A stretch of 64,000 bases of DNA from CPC320 sp002684375 (GTDB lineage Bacteria; Pseudomonadota; Alphaproteobacteria; Rhodobacterales; Rhodobacteraceae), in the NCBI GenBank assembly GCA_965662545.1, contig CBFIHZ010000012.1, forward strand, positions 33,527 to 97,526, written 5' to 3'. Position 1 is the first letter of the stretch, and every line of letters starts with the position of its first letter. Under the pieces are notes generated by a model. That model was not told the origin of the DNA and ran no database searches. It was given only the letters and a program-made list of their open reading frames with translations. This document shows, one piece after another, positions 11,375 to 21,064 of the stretch. A program made the position numbers and the translations under genes.

Positions 11375-12426
11375 TATTCCATCTCGGCCAGTTGTCGGGC
11401 CTGGGCATCTGCAGTCAAAGCATTGATCGTTTCATCCAGATCACCCGCCATAACCTGATCCAGCTTGTACAGTGTCAGATTGATACGGTGGTCGGTCATC
11501 CGGCCCTGCGGAAAGTTATAAGTACGGATGCGTTCACTGCGATCACCGGAGCCCACTTGTGATTTACGGTCCGCTGACCGCGCATCATCGACCCTTTGAC
11601 GTTCAAGATCAAACAGCCGGGCTTTGAGAACCTGCATCGCAATCTCGCGGTTTCGGTGTTGGGATTTTTCCGAAGAGGTCACCACCAAACCGGTTGGAAG
11701 ATGGGTGATGCGAACCGCTGAATCGGTGGTGTTCACATGTTGGCCACCCGCCCCGGAACTGCGCATAGTATCAATGCGTAGGTCACCAGATGCAATCTCG
11801 ACATCGACATCCTCGGCTTCGGGTAAAACCGCCACGGTTGCGGCGCTGGTATGGATGCGGCCGCCACTTTCTGTCGTTGGTACCCGCTGGACGCGGTGCA
11901 CGCCGGATTCGTATTTTAACCGGGCAAATACTCCTTCGCCCTTTACATGGGCCACAACCTCTTTGATCCCGCCCAGCTCCGTCTGATTCTCTTCGATAAT
12001 ATCAAAGCGCCAGCCGTTCGTCTCGGCGTGACGCTGATACATGCGCAGCAAGTCACCGGCAAAAAGCGCAGCCTCTTCACCACCCGTTCCGGGACGTATT
12101 TCTATCATCGCCGGGCGTGAATCGGCGGCATCTTTCGGCAGCAGCGTCAATTGCAGCGCCCGCTCGGCATCGGGAAACCGCGCCCTAAGCAGCGGCAGTT
12201 CCTCTTCGGCAAGCGCTCGCATGTCGGGATCGGCCAGCATCTCTTGCGCCTCGGCAAGATCCTCGGACAATTGCCGGTAGGCGGCGATCTGTTCAACCAC
12301 AGGGCGCAGTTCAGAATACTCGCGACCGAGACTGGCAATTTCATCGCCAGACGCGCCTTCGTTCATCTTGGCCTCAAGAAACTGAAAGCGCTGAACGATC
12401 TGTTCTAATCTATCATCAGGGATCAT
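11374..12426 (-). CDS. prfA: Peptide chain release factor 1
   Basis: RF1 releases finished peptides at UAA and UAG. The codon-recognition tripeptide of the PxT type is PTT at residues 183-185, and the peptidyl-transferase-reaching GGQ is at 227-229 inside GAGGQHVNTTD. The length of 350 residues is standard. The stop codon overlaps prmC, whose product modifies the GGQ glutamine. Confidence 0.97.
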   Translation of the reverse strand: MIPDDRLEQIVQRFQFLEAKMNEGASGDEIASLGREYSELRPVVEQIAAYRQLSEDLAEAQEMLADPDMRALAEEELPLLRARFPDAERALQLTLLPKDAADSRPAMIEIRPGTGGEEAALFAGDLLRMYQRHAETNGWRFDIIEENQTELGGIKEVVAHVKGEGVFARLKYESGVHRVQRVPTTESGGRIHTSAATVAVLPEAEDVDVEIASGDLRIDTMRSSGAGGQHVNTTDSAVRITHLPTGLVVTSSEKSQHRNREIAMQVLKARLFDLERQRVDDARSADRKSQVGSGDRSERIRTYNFPQGRMTDHRINLTLYKLDQVMAGDLDETINALTADAQARQLAEME

Positions 12427-12736
12427 AGGCTTCCTTCCCTCATTGACGAGATTTGGTCAAGTGCCAGTTTGCACGATGCTGCTTGCGTCGGGTGCCAAAA
12501 TCATTGGCAGCGCGACTAAAGCCTGTTCACCAGTATGCTGCCGTTCGTCGCAAAGGGTCATTTTGCCAACACGCTCATTACAAAAGATCTGTCTCAAAAG
12601 ATCTGTCTCAGGTGCCGTCTTTATAGCGTACCGAACCAAGCAAAAATTAGAATAAACTGACTTGAACAATCAGCCGCATAAGCCAACGCAGCAGCCGAAT
12701 TTTGCGCAGGAAACGGGTTGCCAAGGCACCTTGCCT
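12427..12736. other. Intergenic region with a 14-bp tandem duplication
   Basis: About 310 bases between the divergent prfA and the exporter gene. No credible gene was found. It contains an exact tandem duplication, CAAAAGATCTGTCT at 12581-12594 and again at 12595-12608. Promoters for both flanking genes must lie here but none is obvious by eye. Confidence 0.6.
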
Positions 12737-13693
12737 ATGAAAATGAGCCCTATGAGCAAGGCACAACACACGCTAAAAATTAACCGAATTTCCGCGTTAC
12801 TTTTGTGCAGTCTTGCACTGGTGTGGGGTGGTGCTTTCTTTTTTGGTCAGATCGCGCTCGAGGATGTGCCGTCTGTAACAGTCGCCCTGCACCGCGTGGG
12901 CTGGGCGGTGCCCGCTTTATGGATCGTTCTCTGCCTCAAGGGGATCAAAATGCCCCGCTCCCCGCATGTCTGGATATGTTTTTTCATAATGGGTGCGTTA
13001 AACAATGCGATACCGTTTTCTCTGATCCTATGGGGTCAAACCCTTATTGGCAGCAGCCTCGCCGCAATATTAAACGGAACAACGGCTGTTTTCGGTGCAG
13101 TGGTTGCCGCAATTTTTCTCAGCGACGAGCCCCTGACACTGCGGAAAATCATAGGCGCCCTATGCGGATTATTAGGCGTTGCCGTCATTATGGGAATTGA
13201 GGCGCTTACAGATTTTGATCCGAGAAACCTGGGGCAGCTGGCAGTTTTGACGGCGGGCCTGTCCTATGCTTTTGCGGGCGTTTGGGCAAAACGACATTTA
13301 TCAACTCAACCACCAATTTTGAACGCCTTTGGCATGCTGCTCGGCAGCACAGTCTTATTGACCCCGATTGTATTTTTCATAGAAGGCGCACCCACTGTGG
13401 CGCTGGCCCCCAAGGTGTGGACCAGCTTGATTGCGTTGTCATTGGTGTCAACCGCACTTGCCTATTTGCTGTATTTCGAAATTTTACGCCGGGCGGGCTC
13501 GGCAAATTTAATGCTGGTGACACTGTTGATACCTCCGGTCACAATCGCGCTGAGCTATACGTTTCTTGGCGAGAGGGTCGAGCAAGAAGCCCTCTATGGG
13601 CTGGGGTTGATTGCGCTAGGTCTGGGGGTCACTGACGGCCGGGTGCTTGATCTTATGTCAAAAAGATATCGCCAATTTAAAAACGCTATTTAA
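12737..13693 (+). CDS. EamA / DMT superfamily transporter
   Basis: An inner-membrane protein of the drug/metabolite transporter superfamily, with about ten hydrophobic helices arranged as two EamA repeats (roughly residues 20-150 and 165-300). The first helix contains the typical LALVWGGAFFFGQIAL segment. The substrate cannot be predicted; family members export amino acids, metabolites or drugs. The ATG at 12737 has AAGG about ten bases upstream; a TTG at 12662 would add 25 poorly conserved-looking residues. It is followed 17 bases later by a GNAT gene, possibly co-transcribed. Confidence 0.85.
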   Translation: MKMSPMSKAQHTLKINRISALLLCSLALVWGGAFFFGQIALEDVPSVTVALHRVGWAVPALWIVLCLKGIKMPRSPHVWICFFIMGALNNAIPFSLILWGQTLIGSSLAAILNGTTAVFGAVVAAIFLSDEPLTLRKIIGALCGLLGVAVIMGIEALTDFDPRNLGQLAVLTAGLSYAFAGVWAKRHLSTQPPILNAFGMLLGSTVLLTPIVFFIEGAPTVALAPKVWTSLIALSLVSTALAYLLYFEILRRAGSANLMLVTLLIPPVTIALSYTFLGERVEQEALYGLGLIALGLGVTDGRVLDLMSKRYRQFKNAI

Positions 13694-13710
13694 CCAAGAG
13701 GTATTGTTAA

Positions 13711-14172
13711 ATGCTAGAACTCGTCGCAGCCAGACAGCAAGACAGGGATTTGGTGGCAAGGTTGGAGCAGCTTTATTCATATGATTTCAGCGCATTCACA
13801 GACTGCGCACTCTCGCCGGATGGGGTATTTCCCGCCGTAAAAAGCTTTCGAGAAATCTGGAAGGACCCGGAACTTTTCACCTTCATACTCTGCGCTAAGA
13901 CCGAACCTGCCGGCCTTGCCATCGTGCGCAGACTGGCCCACGAAGCCTATGACATGGAACAGTTTTTTATTTTAGGAAAATTTCGGCGCACGGAGGCTGG
14001 GACAGCCGCAGCACAAGCTTTGTTTCAAAAATTTCCCGGCGCGTGGACAGTGAGACAAATCCCCCAAAACAAAGCCGCCCAATCGTTTTGGCGCAGGGTT
14101 ATTGACGCCTATACAAACGGGGCATTTGAGGAAACCAAAACCCCGCAGATTACGCAATCTTTTACTTGCTAG
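13711..14172 (+). CDS. GNAT-family N-acetyltransferase
   Basis: A 153-residue protein that looks like the small predicted acetyltransferases of the GNAT fold: an N-terminal helix-rich part, the AGLAIVRRLAHEAYDMEQFFILGKFRR stretch corresponding to strands 4-5, and a helix with TAAAQALFQKFPG at the acetyl-CoA site, followed by PQNKAAQSFWRRVI near the end. The canonical Q/RxxGxG/A loop is degenerate. The substrate is unknown. GAGG occurs just before the ATG. Confidence 0.7.
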   Translation: MLELVAARQQDRDLVARLEQLYSYDFSAFTDCALSPDGVFPAVKSFREIWKDPELFTFILCAKTEPAGLAIVRRLAHEAYDMEQFFILGKFRRTEAGTAAAQALFQKFPGAWTVRQIPQNKAAQSFWRRVIDAYTNGAFEETKTPQITQSFTC

Positions 14173-14191
14173 ACACGCTCTGGCACCCTGA

Positions 14192-15154
14192 TCAGCCGCG
14201 CCTTGTCCACCCCCACAGACAGATCAATTCCATCGCCACATGCGCCCCAGCCACCGCGGTAATACCAGCGGCATCATAGGGGGGCGACACCTCAACCACA
14301 TCGGCCCCGACCACATTGATCCCGGCGATGTCGCGCAGAATAATTGCCGCTTGCGCACTGGTCAGCCCGCCCCAAACAGGGGTGCCCGTTCCCGGTGCAT
14401 AGGCAGGATCAAGACAGTCGATGTCAAAGCTGAGATAGGCAGGGCGTGCGCCGATAATCTGTTTGATTTTGGCCGCAGTCGCCAATGGCCCAATTTCATG
14501 CACCGTCCGGGCGTCAAGTGTAGTGATCCCTAAAGTGTCCGCATTCTCGGTACGTATGCCGACCTGAACCGAGGTGGCAGGATCTATCAAACCCAGCTTG
14601 ACCGCTTTGTAAAACATCGTCCCGTGATCAATCCGCGCCATATCGTCATCGGGCCAAGTGTCGGAATGAGCGTCAAACTGCAACAGCGAAACAGGCCCGT
14701 ATTTTTCTGCATAGGCGCGCAGAATCGGGAAGGAAATAAAATGATCCCCTCCCAGCACAAGACTGGCGGCGCCAGCCTGAAGAATGGTTTTGATATGCGC
14801 GGTCAAAGCGTCGGGAAAATCGCTGGTTTTGGCATAGTCAAACGCCAGATCACCGTAATCGACGATGTCAAACTCGCTCATGGGATCAAAGCCCCACCCA
14901 TAGGGCGGATCATAGGTTTGCAGCGCGCTAGCTTCGCGGATTGCCCGCGGACCCAGCCGGGTGCCGGGCCGATTGGTCACCGCTTGATCAAACGGCACAC
15001 CCGTAACCGCCAAATTGACACCGGATAAATCTTTGCTGTAGCGACGGCGCAAAAAAGAGGTCGCCCCGCCAAAGGCGTTTTCAAAACTCAACCCGCGCCG
15101 TTCTGTGCGGGTGAAAGCGTGATCCACTTGGGTTTTTGCATCTTCTAGTGCCAT
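14192..15154 (-). CDS. speB: Agmatinase / ureohydrolase family protein
   Basis: A binuclear manganese hydrolase of the arginase/agmatinase family, 320 residues. Metal-ligand motifs are GGDHFISFP, FDAHSDTWP (DxHxD) and SFDIDCLDPAYAPGTGTP (DxD plus the family DP), all intact. Overall it resembles SpeB, which converts agmatine to putrescine and urea, but related guanidino-acid hydrolases share these motifs, so the substrate is not proven. GAGGAATTAAT precedes the ATG. A second, distinct ureohydrolase is encoded at 53504-54472. Confidence 0.85.
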   Translation of the reverse strand: MALEDAKTQVDHAFTRTERRGLSFENAFGGATSFLRRRYSKDLSGVNLAVTGVPFDQAVTNRPGTRLGPRAIREASALQTYDPPYGWGFDPMSEFDIVDYGDLAFDYAKTSDFPDALTAHIKTILQAGAASLVLGGDHFISFPILRAYAEKYGPVSLLQFDAHSDTWPDDDMARIDHGTMFYKAVKLGLIDPATSVQVGIRTENADTLGITTLDARTVHEIGPLATAAKIKQIIGARPAYLSFDIDCLDPAYAPGTGTPVWGGLTSAQAAIILRDIAGINVVGADVVEVSPPYDAAGITAVAGAHVAMELICLWGWTRRG

Positions 15155-15207
15155 ATTAATTCCTCAATTTTTGCCGCTACCCCCACACATCCCTGCGCGA
15201 TCCATCT

Positions 15208-16371
15208 TCACTTTAACGGTTGCGCAGTCTCCACCAAACGGGCGAAAAACGATGCTCCAATGGGCGCCACATCATCATTAAAATCATAGCCGGGGTGATG
15301 CAGACCAGCGCTTTCACCCTGCGTTAAAAACAAATAACATCCTGGGCGCCTATCGAGCATATACGAAAAATCTTCCGCGCCCATTTCCCGGCCGTTTGCT
15401 GCATCGACCTTGTCGTCTCCCACCACGTCCCGCGCCACACCGACTGCAAGATCAGTCTTTTCAGCATCGTTGACGGTCGCGGGATAGCCCACTGTGTAGA
15501 CCAATTCCGCCTCGACCCCAAAACTCGCCGCCTGCCCTGCAACGATCTCAGGCATGCGCGCCATCACCATAGCTTGGACCGCTTTGTCAAACGTGCGCAC
15601 AGTACCATTGATATAGGCGGTCTCAGGAATGATGTTATCGGCACTGCCAGTGTGGATTTGCGTTACCGAAACCACAAGATCGTCACAGGCAAAATGGTTG
15701 CGACTAACGATGCTTTGCAGCGCCATAACCATGGAGGCCGCCGCAATCACCGGATCGCGGGTGTCCTGAGGATACGCACCGTGCCCCCCCTTCCCTTTAA
15801 GGTGAATTTCAAACGTATCTACCGCAGCCATCAGCGGTCCGTCAGTGGTATAGAACCGACCCGCCTCGGGCCCGGGCGCATTGTGCAGCGCATAGAGGTC
15901 GTTGATATCAAACTGCTCAAGAATCCCTTCTTGCACCATAATTTCTGCGCCGCCGCCAGTCTCTTCTGCGGGTTGGAAAATTAGCGCGACACGGCCCGAA
16001 AAATTGCGCGTTTCAGCCAAGTATTTCGCTGCCCCCAGCAGCATCGTGGTATGGCCGTCATGACCGCAGGCATGCATTTTTCCCGGTCGCGTCGAGGCCC
16101 AGTCAACGCCGCTGGTCTCTTCGATAGGCAATCCATCCATATCGGCACGCAGGCCGATGGTCGGCCCCGGACCCTGCCCGTCAATCAGTGCCACCAGACC
16201 AGTGGTCGCAAAGCCACGATGGATATCGGTAATGCCAAACTCGCGCAACCGTTCCACCACAAAATCAGCGGTATCATGACACGCAATCCCCAGTTCGGGG
16301 TGTTGGTGTAAATGTCGGCGCCACCCGGCCATATCATCGGCAAAGCCGGCTATTCTGTTTATCACCGCCAT
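15208..16371 (-). CDS. M20 family amidohydrolase
   Basis: A metal-dependent amidohydrolase of the M20D type (hippurate hydrolase / N-acyl amino acid amidohydrolase group), 387 residues. Visible motifs are RADMDGLPI, the zinc-site MHACGHDGHTTMLLGAA (HxCGHD at about residue 100) and the catalytic glutamates in PAEETGGGAEIM, with a central dimerisation domain around KGKGGHGAYPQ. These enzymes cleave acyl groups from amino acids; the true substrate is unknown. AAGGAG lies upstream of the ATG. It probably forms a pair with the downstream ureohydrolase gene (53-base gap). Confidence 0.88.
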   Translation of the reverse strand: MAVINRIAGFADDMAGWRRHLHQHPELGIACHDTADFVVERLREFGITDIHRGFATTGLVALIDGQGPGPTIGLRADMDGLPIEETSGVDWASTRPGKMHACGHDGHTTMLLGAAKYLAETRNFSGRVALIFQPAEETGGGAEIMVQEGILEQFDINDLYALHNAPGPEAGRFYTTDGPLMAAVDTFEIHLKGKGGHGAYPQDTRDPVIAAASMVMALQSIVSRNHFACDDLVVSVTQIHTGSADNIIPETAYINGTVRTFDKAVQAMVMARMPEIVAGQAASFGVEAELVYTVGYPATVNDAEKTDLAVGVARDVVGDDKVDAANGREMGAEDFSYMLDRRPGCYLFLTQGESAGLHHPGYDFNDDVAPIGASFFARLVETAQPLK

Positions 16372-16433
16372 CTGCTGGACTTCTCCTTATCATCTGTCAG
16401 ATTGCATCTGACCCCAACTCGCAGAGCGGTGCA

Positions 16434-17291
16434 ATGGCCCACAACAAAGATTTAATCGAAAACCCAAAGGGCGGCCTGCCGCGACTGTTGGAGATCATGC
16501 GCGCGTTGCGCGATCCACAGCATGGCTGCCCTTGGGATATTGAACAGGATTTCGCCTCGATCGCCCCTTATACAATCGAGGAAGCCTATGAAGTCGCCGA
16601 TGCAATCACCCGACAAAACTGGGACGAGTTGAAAGACGAACTGGGGGATTTGCTGTTACAGACCGTCTATCACACGCAGATGGCCCATGAGGCCTCCCTG
16701 TTCAGCTTTGAGGATGTCGCCAATAGGATCAGCGATAAAATGGTGGCGCGCCATCCGCATGTGTTTGGCACCGAAAGCCGCAACAAAACGTCTGCTCAGC
16801 AGACCGCCGATTGGGAAAAGATCAAAGCCGCCGAACGCGCCGCGAAAGCCCGCAAGGGCGTTCTGGATGACGTGGCGCTTGGCTTGCCGGCGCTGATGCG
16901 CGCGGTCAAACTGCAAAAACGTGCTGCAAGGGTGGGCTTTGACTGGCCCCAGACTGATCAGGTTCTGGACAAATTAATAGAGGAATCGCACGAATTGGTC
17001 GAAGCACGCGACCAATTGGGTGCCGATGAGATCGAGGAAGAATTTGGCGATTTATTATTTGTGATGGCCAATCTGGCGCGCCATCTCGACGTTGATCCCG
17101 AAACCGCCCTACGCGGCGCGAATGCAAAGTTCACTCGCCGGTTTGCCTATATTGAAGAGGTCTTGGCCCAGCGGGGCAAACGCCCCGATCAATCGGATCT
17201 GGCGGAAATGGACAGGCTTTGGAATGAAGCCAAAGCCATTGATAAGACCCAAAGGGCCGCAACAAAACCATCAAGCTCTGAAACATCTTAG
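16434..17291 (+). CDS. mazG: Nucleoside triphosphate pyrophosphohydrolase MazG
   Basis: A house-cleaning enzyme that hydrolyses non-canonical or damaged NTPs to NMP and pyrophosphate. The 285-residue protein has two MazG-type domains: the N-terminal one with CPWDIEQDFASIAPYTIEEAYEV and DELKDELGDLLLQ (ExxE...ExxD metal motif), and a C-terminal one with EESHELVEA and DEIEEEFGDLLFVMANLARH. This two-domain layout matches E. coli MazG. No strong ribosome-binding site is seen before the ATG. Confidence 0.93.
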   Translation: MAHNKDLIENPKGGLPRLLEIMRALRDPQHGCPWDIEQDFASIAPYTIEEAYEVADAITRQNWDELKDELGDLLLQTVYHTQMAHEASLFSFEDVANRISDKMVARHPHVFGTESRNKTSAQQTADWEKIKAAERAAKARKGVLDDVALGLPALMRAVKLQKRAARVGFDWPQTDQVLDKLIEESHELVEARDQLGADEIEEEFGDLLFVMANLARHLDVDPETALRGANAKFTRRFAYIEEVLAQRGKRPDQSDLAEMDRLWNEAKAIDKTQRAATKPSSSETS

Positions 17292-17348
17292 CGATTTGGG
17301 GCTCTGCGCCTGCAAAAGACAGCACCCGTTTGTTACAGGGACGGGGCT

Positions 17349-18965
17349 CTAAGAGGTGTTGCGCAGCATTCGGTTGAGAAAAATCACTGGTATCAGCCCG
17401 ACCAGCACAATCAGTAGCGCTGGCAGCGACGCCTGTTCCATTAGCTCATCATGCGCGTACTGATATGAATATGTTGCCAGTGTTTCAAAATCAAACGGCC
17501 GCAACAGTAACGTCATTGGCAGTTCCTTCATGATATCAACAAAAGCCAGCACCCCACCGGCGATGATCGAATTCCGAATTAATGGCACCGTCACCCGACG
17601 CATGGTATTTTGGGCATTCATCCCCAAAGTCCGACTGCACAAGATGACATTGGGCGATATTTTGGTAAGACCCGAAACGACAGCCCCATAGCCAACCGCT
17701 TGAAACCGGACAAGATAAGCAAACAACAAAACCACCAGTGTCCCGCTGAGATGAAACACCCCAAACGGGCTCATCACCGCAACCATCAGCCGATCAAACA
17801 AGCCGACACACACCAGTACTCCAATGGCCAGCATGGTGCCCGGAAAGGCGTACCCAGTGGCCGACAGGTTGCCAGCAAGCCGCAAAATCTTGCCGCCCTG
17901 CATCTGCGAAGTACACGCCACCAGCACCGAAATCAGCATAATAATTCCCGCCCCAAGGCACGATACCAACAATGTGTTCTGAAACACCTCAAACACATCC
18001 GCAAACACCAGCACGTCGATCGATTGCAGCACATTCCACAGTAAAATGCCGGTAGGGATAAAGAATCCAAACAGGACCGGAACGAGACACAGGCAGATAC
18101 ACACAAGAGCCGGTGCGCCAGTCAGCAATTTTGACTGCTGATTACGCTGACGCGAACTGGTGTCGTTAAAGCGTTTCTGCGATCGTGAATAAAGCTCGGT
18201 AAACAGCAGAAATATAATAAAAATAAAAGTAAAAATCGCGATTTGGGCAGCCGCAGTAATGTTGTTCATCCCGATCCAAACGTTGAAAATACCCAGTGTG
18301 AGCGTCTGCAGCGAAAAGAATTCGACCGTGCCGAAATCAGATACGACCTCCATTCCGACCAAGGCAAGACCGGCCACAATCGCCGGGCGCGCCAGCGGCA
18401 AGCTGATCGTCCAGAACGCATTGCGGTCATAGATTGATGAAACCTCGTAAAAACTTGCAGGTATCTGGCGAAAAGCAGTGCGCGCCAGCAGATAGACATA
18501 GGGATATAGCACAGAAGACAGCACAAAAACTGCGCCGCCAAGCGATCTTATTTCGGGAAAATAATAATCGCGCGGCGATTGCCAGCCAAACAGATTGCGC
18601 AACATCCCCTGCACCGGTCCGGCATATTCAAAAAAATCAGTATAGGCATAGGCGACCAGATAGGCCGGACAGGCGATAGGCAGAAGGATAATCATATCCA
18701 GAACACGCGAGAAGCGGAACTTATAGGCCGCAACGATCCAAGCGGTTGTGACGCCGAACACAAGCGTTACCACAGAGACACCCACCATCAGCGCTAGCGT
18801 CGTCAGGATATATCTGGCCAAAACCGTATCGAATAAATGCGCCCAAAGGCCGTCACTGTCACCAAAGCTCAGTGCAATCAGTGAAATAACCGGTGCGAAT
18901 AAGATCAAAGCAATCGTGAAAACGCTCGCAGACCAGATATCGAAAGAGCGTCGCGCCGCTTGCAC
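17349..18965 (-). CDS. fbpB: Ferric iron ABC transporter permease (FbpB type)
   Basis: A double permease of the iron(III) ABC family: two binding-protein-dependent transport domains with about twelve membrane helices in roughly 538 residues. EAA-like loops are seen in each half (SFYEVSSIYDRNAFWTISLP and ILCSRTLGMNAQNTMRRVTVP). I chose the GTG at 18965 because it lies four bases after the fbpA stop and starts just before the first helix; a longer start reaching 19124 would overlap fbpA. It is the last gene of the operon, and no ATP-binding subunit gene follows; the next gene is convergent mazG. Confidence 0.88.
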   Translation of the reverse strand: MQAARRSFDIWSASVFTIALILFAPVISLIALSFGDSDGLWAHLFDTVLARYILTTLALMVGVSVVTLVFGVTTAWIVAAYKFRFSRVLDMIILLPIACPAYLVAYAYTDFFEYAGPVQGMLRNLFGWQSPRDYYFPEIRSLGGAVFVLSSVLYPYVYLLARTAFRQIPASFYEVSSIYDRNAFWTISLPLARPAIVAGLALVGMEVVSDFGTVEFFSLQTLTLGIFNVWIGMNNITAAAQIAIFTFIFIIFLLFTELYSRSQKRFNDTSSRQRNQQSKLLTGAPALVCICLCLVPVLFGFFIPTGILLWNVLQSIDVLVFADVFEVFQNTLLVSCLGAGIIMLISVLVACTSQMQGGKILRLAGNLSATGYAFPGTMLAIGVLVCVGLFDRLMVAVMSPFGVFHLSGTLVVLLFAYLVRFQAVGYGAVVSGLTKISPNVILCSRTLGMNAQNTMRRVTVPLIRNSIIAGGVLAFVDIMKELPMTLLLRPFDFETLATYSYQYAHDELMEQASLPALLIVLVGLIPVIFLNRMLRNTS

Positions 18966-18969
18966 GAAA

Positions 18970-19989
18970 CTACCAACCGACCCGGTCGATGATCTTCTGC
19001 GCGTCTCTCGACAGCTCGGCAATCCGCAGGATCGGCAATTGATCCTCGACAAAACGACCCCAGCTTTGCAACTCAGCCGTGTGCGGTACCTTCGGATTGG
19101 CCGGGTATTCAAAATTGATCTCACTATATAGGGTCTGTGCCTCAGCGTCGGTTAGAAATTCCAGCAGTTGTACCGCCGCCGCCTTGTTTTTCGAATGCAG
19201 CGCCACGCCACCACCCGAGATATTTACATGCGCACCGCGCCCGTCCGCACCCTGATTTGGAAACACCAAGTTGAGGGCTTGTGCCCATTTTTGTTGATTG
19301 GTGTCTTCGGCATATTTCAATTTTCCAAAATAATAATTATTGATGATGGCGATGTCGCATTGACCTTCATATATTGCTTTCACCTGTGCGCGATCATTGC
19401 CCTGAGGGCGCCGCGCAAGATTGGCAACCAACCCGGTGGCCCAAGCTTCGGCTTTTTCAAGACCATGCGCTGCGATAATCGAGGCCAGAAGTGCGCGATT
19501 ATACACATGGCTGCCCGGGCGCACACAGATCTTACCCGCCCAGCGCGGATCTGCCAAATCTTCGATGTCCTTTATAGCGCCAACCTCAACACGGTCTTTT
19601 GCGGTCACGATAATCCGCGACCGCTTGGACAGACCAAACCATGTATTGTCCGCGCTACGCAAATGGGCCGGTATGTTCGCCTTCATTTTGTCAGACACAA
19701 TCGGGGCCAGAAGTTGCATGTCTTGGTAGATATAAAGCCGCCCAATATCGACGGTCAGGATCACATCTGCGGGGCTGTTTTTACCCTCGGCCTTCAACCG
19801 TTGTGCCAGGCCTTTGGTCGAATAAACCACATTGGTTTTAATACCGGTCTTTTCGGTAAAAGCCTCCAGGAATGGATTGATAAGAAACGGCTGGCGGTGG
19901 GAGTAGATATTCAATTCCGTTGCGCTGACAACAGAGGCGGTTGACACCAAAAATGCGGTGAGAAAGCAGAGCAGTTTAGGGTAGCGCAT
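18970..19989 (-). CDS. fbpA: Iron(III)-binding periplasmic protein (FbpA type)
   Basis: The extracytoplasmic solute-binding protein of an Fe(III) transporter, 339 residues with a signal peptide cleaved near VSATELNIYS. The paired tyrosines of ferric-binding proteins are present in INNYYFGKLKY, and the LNIYSHRQPFLINPFLEAF start of the mature protein is typical. These proteins deliver ferric iron to the FbpB permease encoded immediately downstream. AGGAATAAAAGA precedes the ATG. It sits four bases after the desaturase-family gene, so co-transcription is very likely. Confidence 0.92.
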   Translation of the reverse strand: MRYPKLLCFLTAFLVSTASVVSATELNIYSHRQPFLINPFLEAFTEKTGIKTNVVYSTKGLAQRLKAEGKNSPADVILTVDIGRLYIYQDMQLLAPIVSDKMKANIPAHLRSADNTWFGLSKRSRIIVTAKDRVEVGAIKDIEDLADPRWAGKICVRPGSHVYNRALLASIIAAHGLEKAEAWATGLVANLARRPQGNDRAQVKAIYEGQCDIAIINNYYFGKLKYAEDTNQQKWAQALNLVFPNQGADGRGAHVNISGGGVALHSKNKAAAVQLLEFLTDAEAQTLYSEINFEYPANPKVPHTAELQSWGRFVEDQLPILRIAELSRDAQKIIDRVGW

Positions 19990-19993
19990 TCTT

Positions 19994-21043
19994 TTATTCC
20001 TGATCTTTTGTCTTGGTATTTCCAGACGGGTGTAACAGCCATTCGACGGACAGGATAGGTCTAAACCAAATGGCTATTTTAAAGGCTATGGCGCGTGCCC
20101 CGCGCCGAAGATATCGATATATTTCAACAAGCGGGCGCAGATACATGGCGTATAGACTGTGGTCAATATCAGGTTCGCCCTGACCCAACCCCAGCGTCAG
20201 ATCGTCGGTTTCGACCGAGTGATGCAGAGATCCGAATAGCCAATCCCAAACAGCCAGCGTCGCCCCAAAGTTCTTGTCATGATGCTGGACCGCGACCGAG
20301 TGATGCAACTGGTGTTGCGCTGGGGAAATCAACACATATTCCAACCAGCGCCAATAGCGGATACCGATATGCGAATGGCGCAGGTTGGAACCGGCAACAT
20401 TAAAGGTGAACACCAGTACATTTACCCCAAGTACCGTCATGAGATCGACTTTATCACCAAACCAATAGAAAAAAATTGACAGTGCCACACCCTGGGTGAA
20501 CGCGCTGCGCAACGAAAAAATAATGCCTTCCAGAGGATGTGTCCGATAGATCGTCAGCGGCGTCAGGTTGGTCGCAGAATGATGGGTTTTATGCAGCGCC
20601 CATAGCAGTGGCCATTTATGCATCCAGCGGTGAACAATATATTTGGTCAGATCATCCAGAACAAAAATCGTCACTGTAAACGCCACGACAATCAGCAGGG
20701 TCGGCAGCGAGGCCGCTGCGGGAAACTCGGGCCAATCAATTCTATGTAAGACATGGAACAGACCGGTGGCGACAACCAATTGGGTTAACAGCAGTGGCGA
20801 AATAAAGAGGGTGAAAACGCGGTTTAAAAAGAAAATAGAATAATCGCCACGCGAGCTTTTTGAGAAAAATATCTTTTTATCAAAAACCTTCTTAATTGCG
20901 GCGCGCAGCGACATTTTACGGGCAACGAGCAACCAGATAAACGCGATCAAAATAGACAGAAGAATGTAGCCCAAAAAGACTCGTTTTTTTGGATCCCCAA
21001 AATGCTCAAAAATGCTCAGAAAGAAGTCGAATGGTTGCGACAC
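19994..21043 (-). CDS. Sterol desaturase / fatty acid hydroxylase family protein
   Basis: A 349-residue membrane-bound diiron enzyme of the fatty-acid hydroxylase superfamily. The histidine clusters are intact: HRWMH at 138-142, HKTHHS at 151-156, HSHI at 223-226, QHQLHH at 243-248 and HHDKNFG at 254-260, flanked by at least four hydrophobic helices. The family hydroxylates or desaturates lipids or sterols with oxygen; the substrate here is unknown. It starts with GTG after a GGGGG-containing leader. Its position between an imelysin-like gene and fbpA, with only four bases to fbpA, links it to iron supply in a way I do not know as an established system. Confidence 0.85.
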   Translation of the reverse strand: MSQPFDFFLSIFEHFGDPKKRVFLGYILLSILIAFIWLLVARKMSLRAAIKKVFDKKIFFSKSSRGDYSIFFLNRVFTLFISPLLLTQLVVATGLFHVLHRIDWPEFPAAASLPTLLIVVAFTVTIFVLDDLTKYIVHRWMHKWPLLWALHKTHHSATNLTPLTIYRTHPLEGIIFSLRSAFTQGVALSIFFYWFGDKVDLMTVLGVNVLVFTFNVAGSNLRHSHIGIRYWRWLEYVLISPAQHQLHHSVAVQHHDKNFGATLAVWDWLFGSLHHSVETDDLTLGLGQGEPDIDHSLYAMYLRPLVEIYRYLRRGARAIAFKIAIWFRPILSVEWLLHPSGNTKTKDQE

Positions 21044-21064
21044 GTTTTTTTAGAACCCCCAGTG

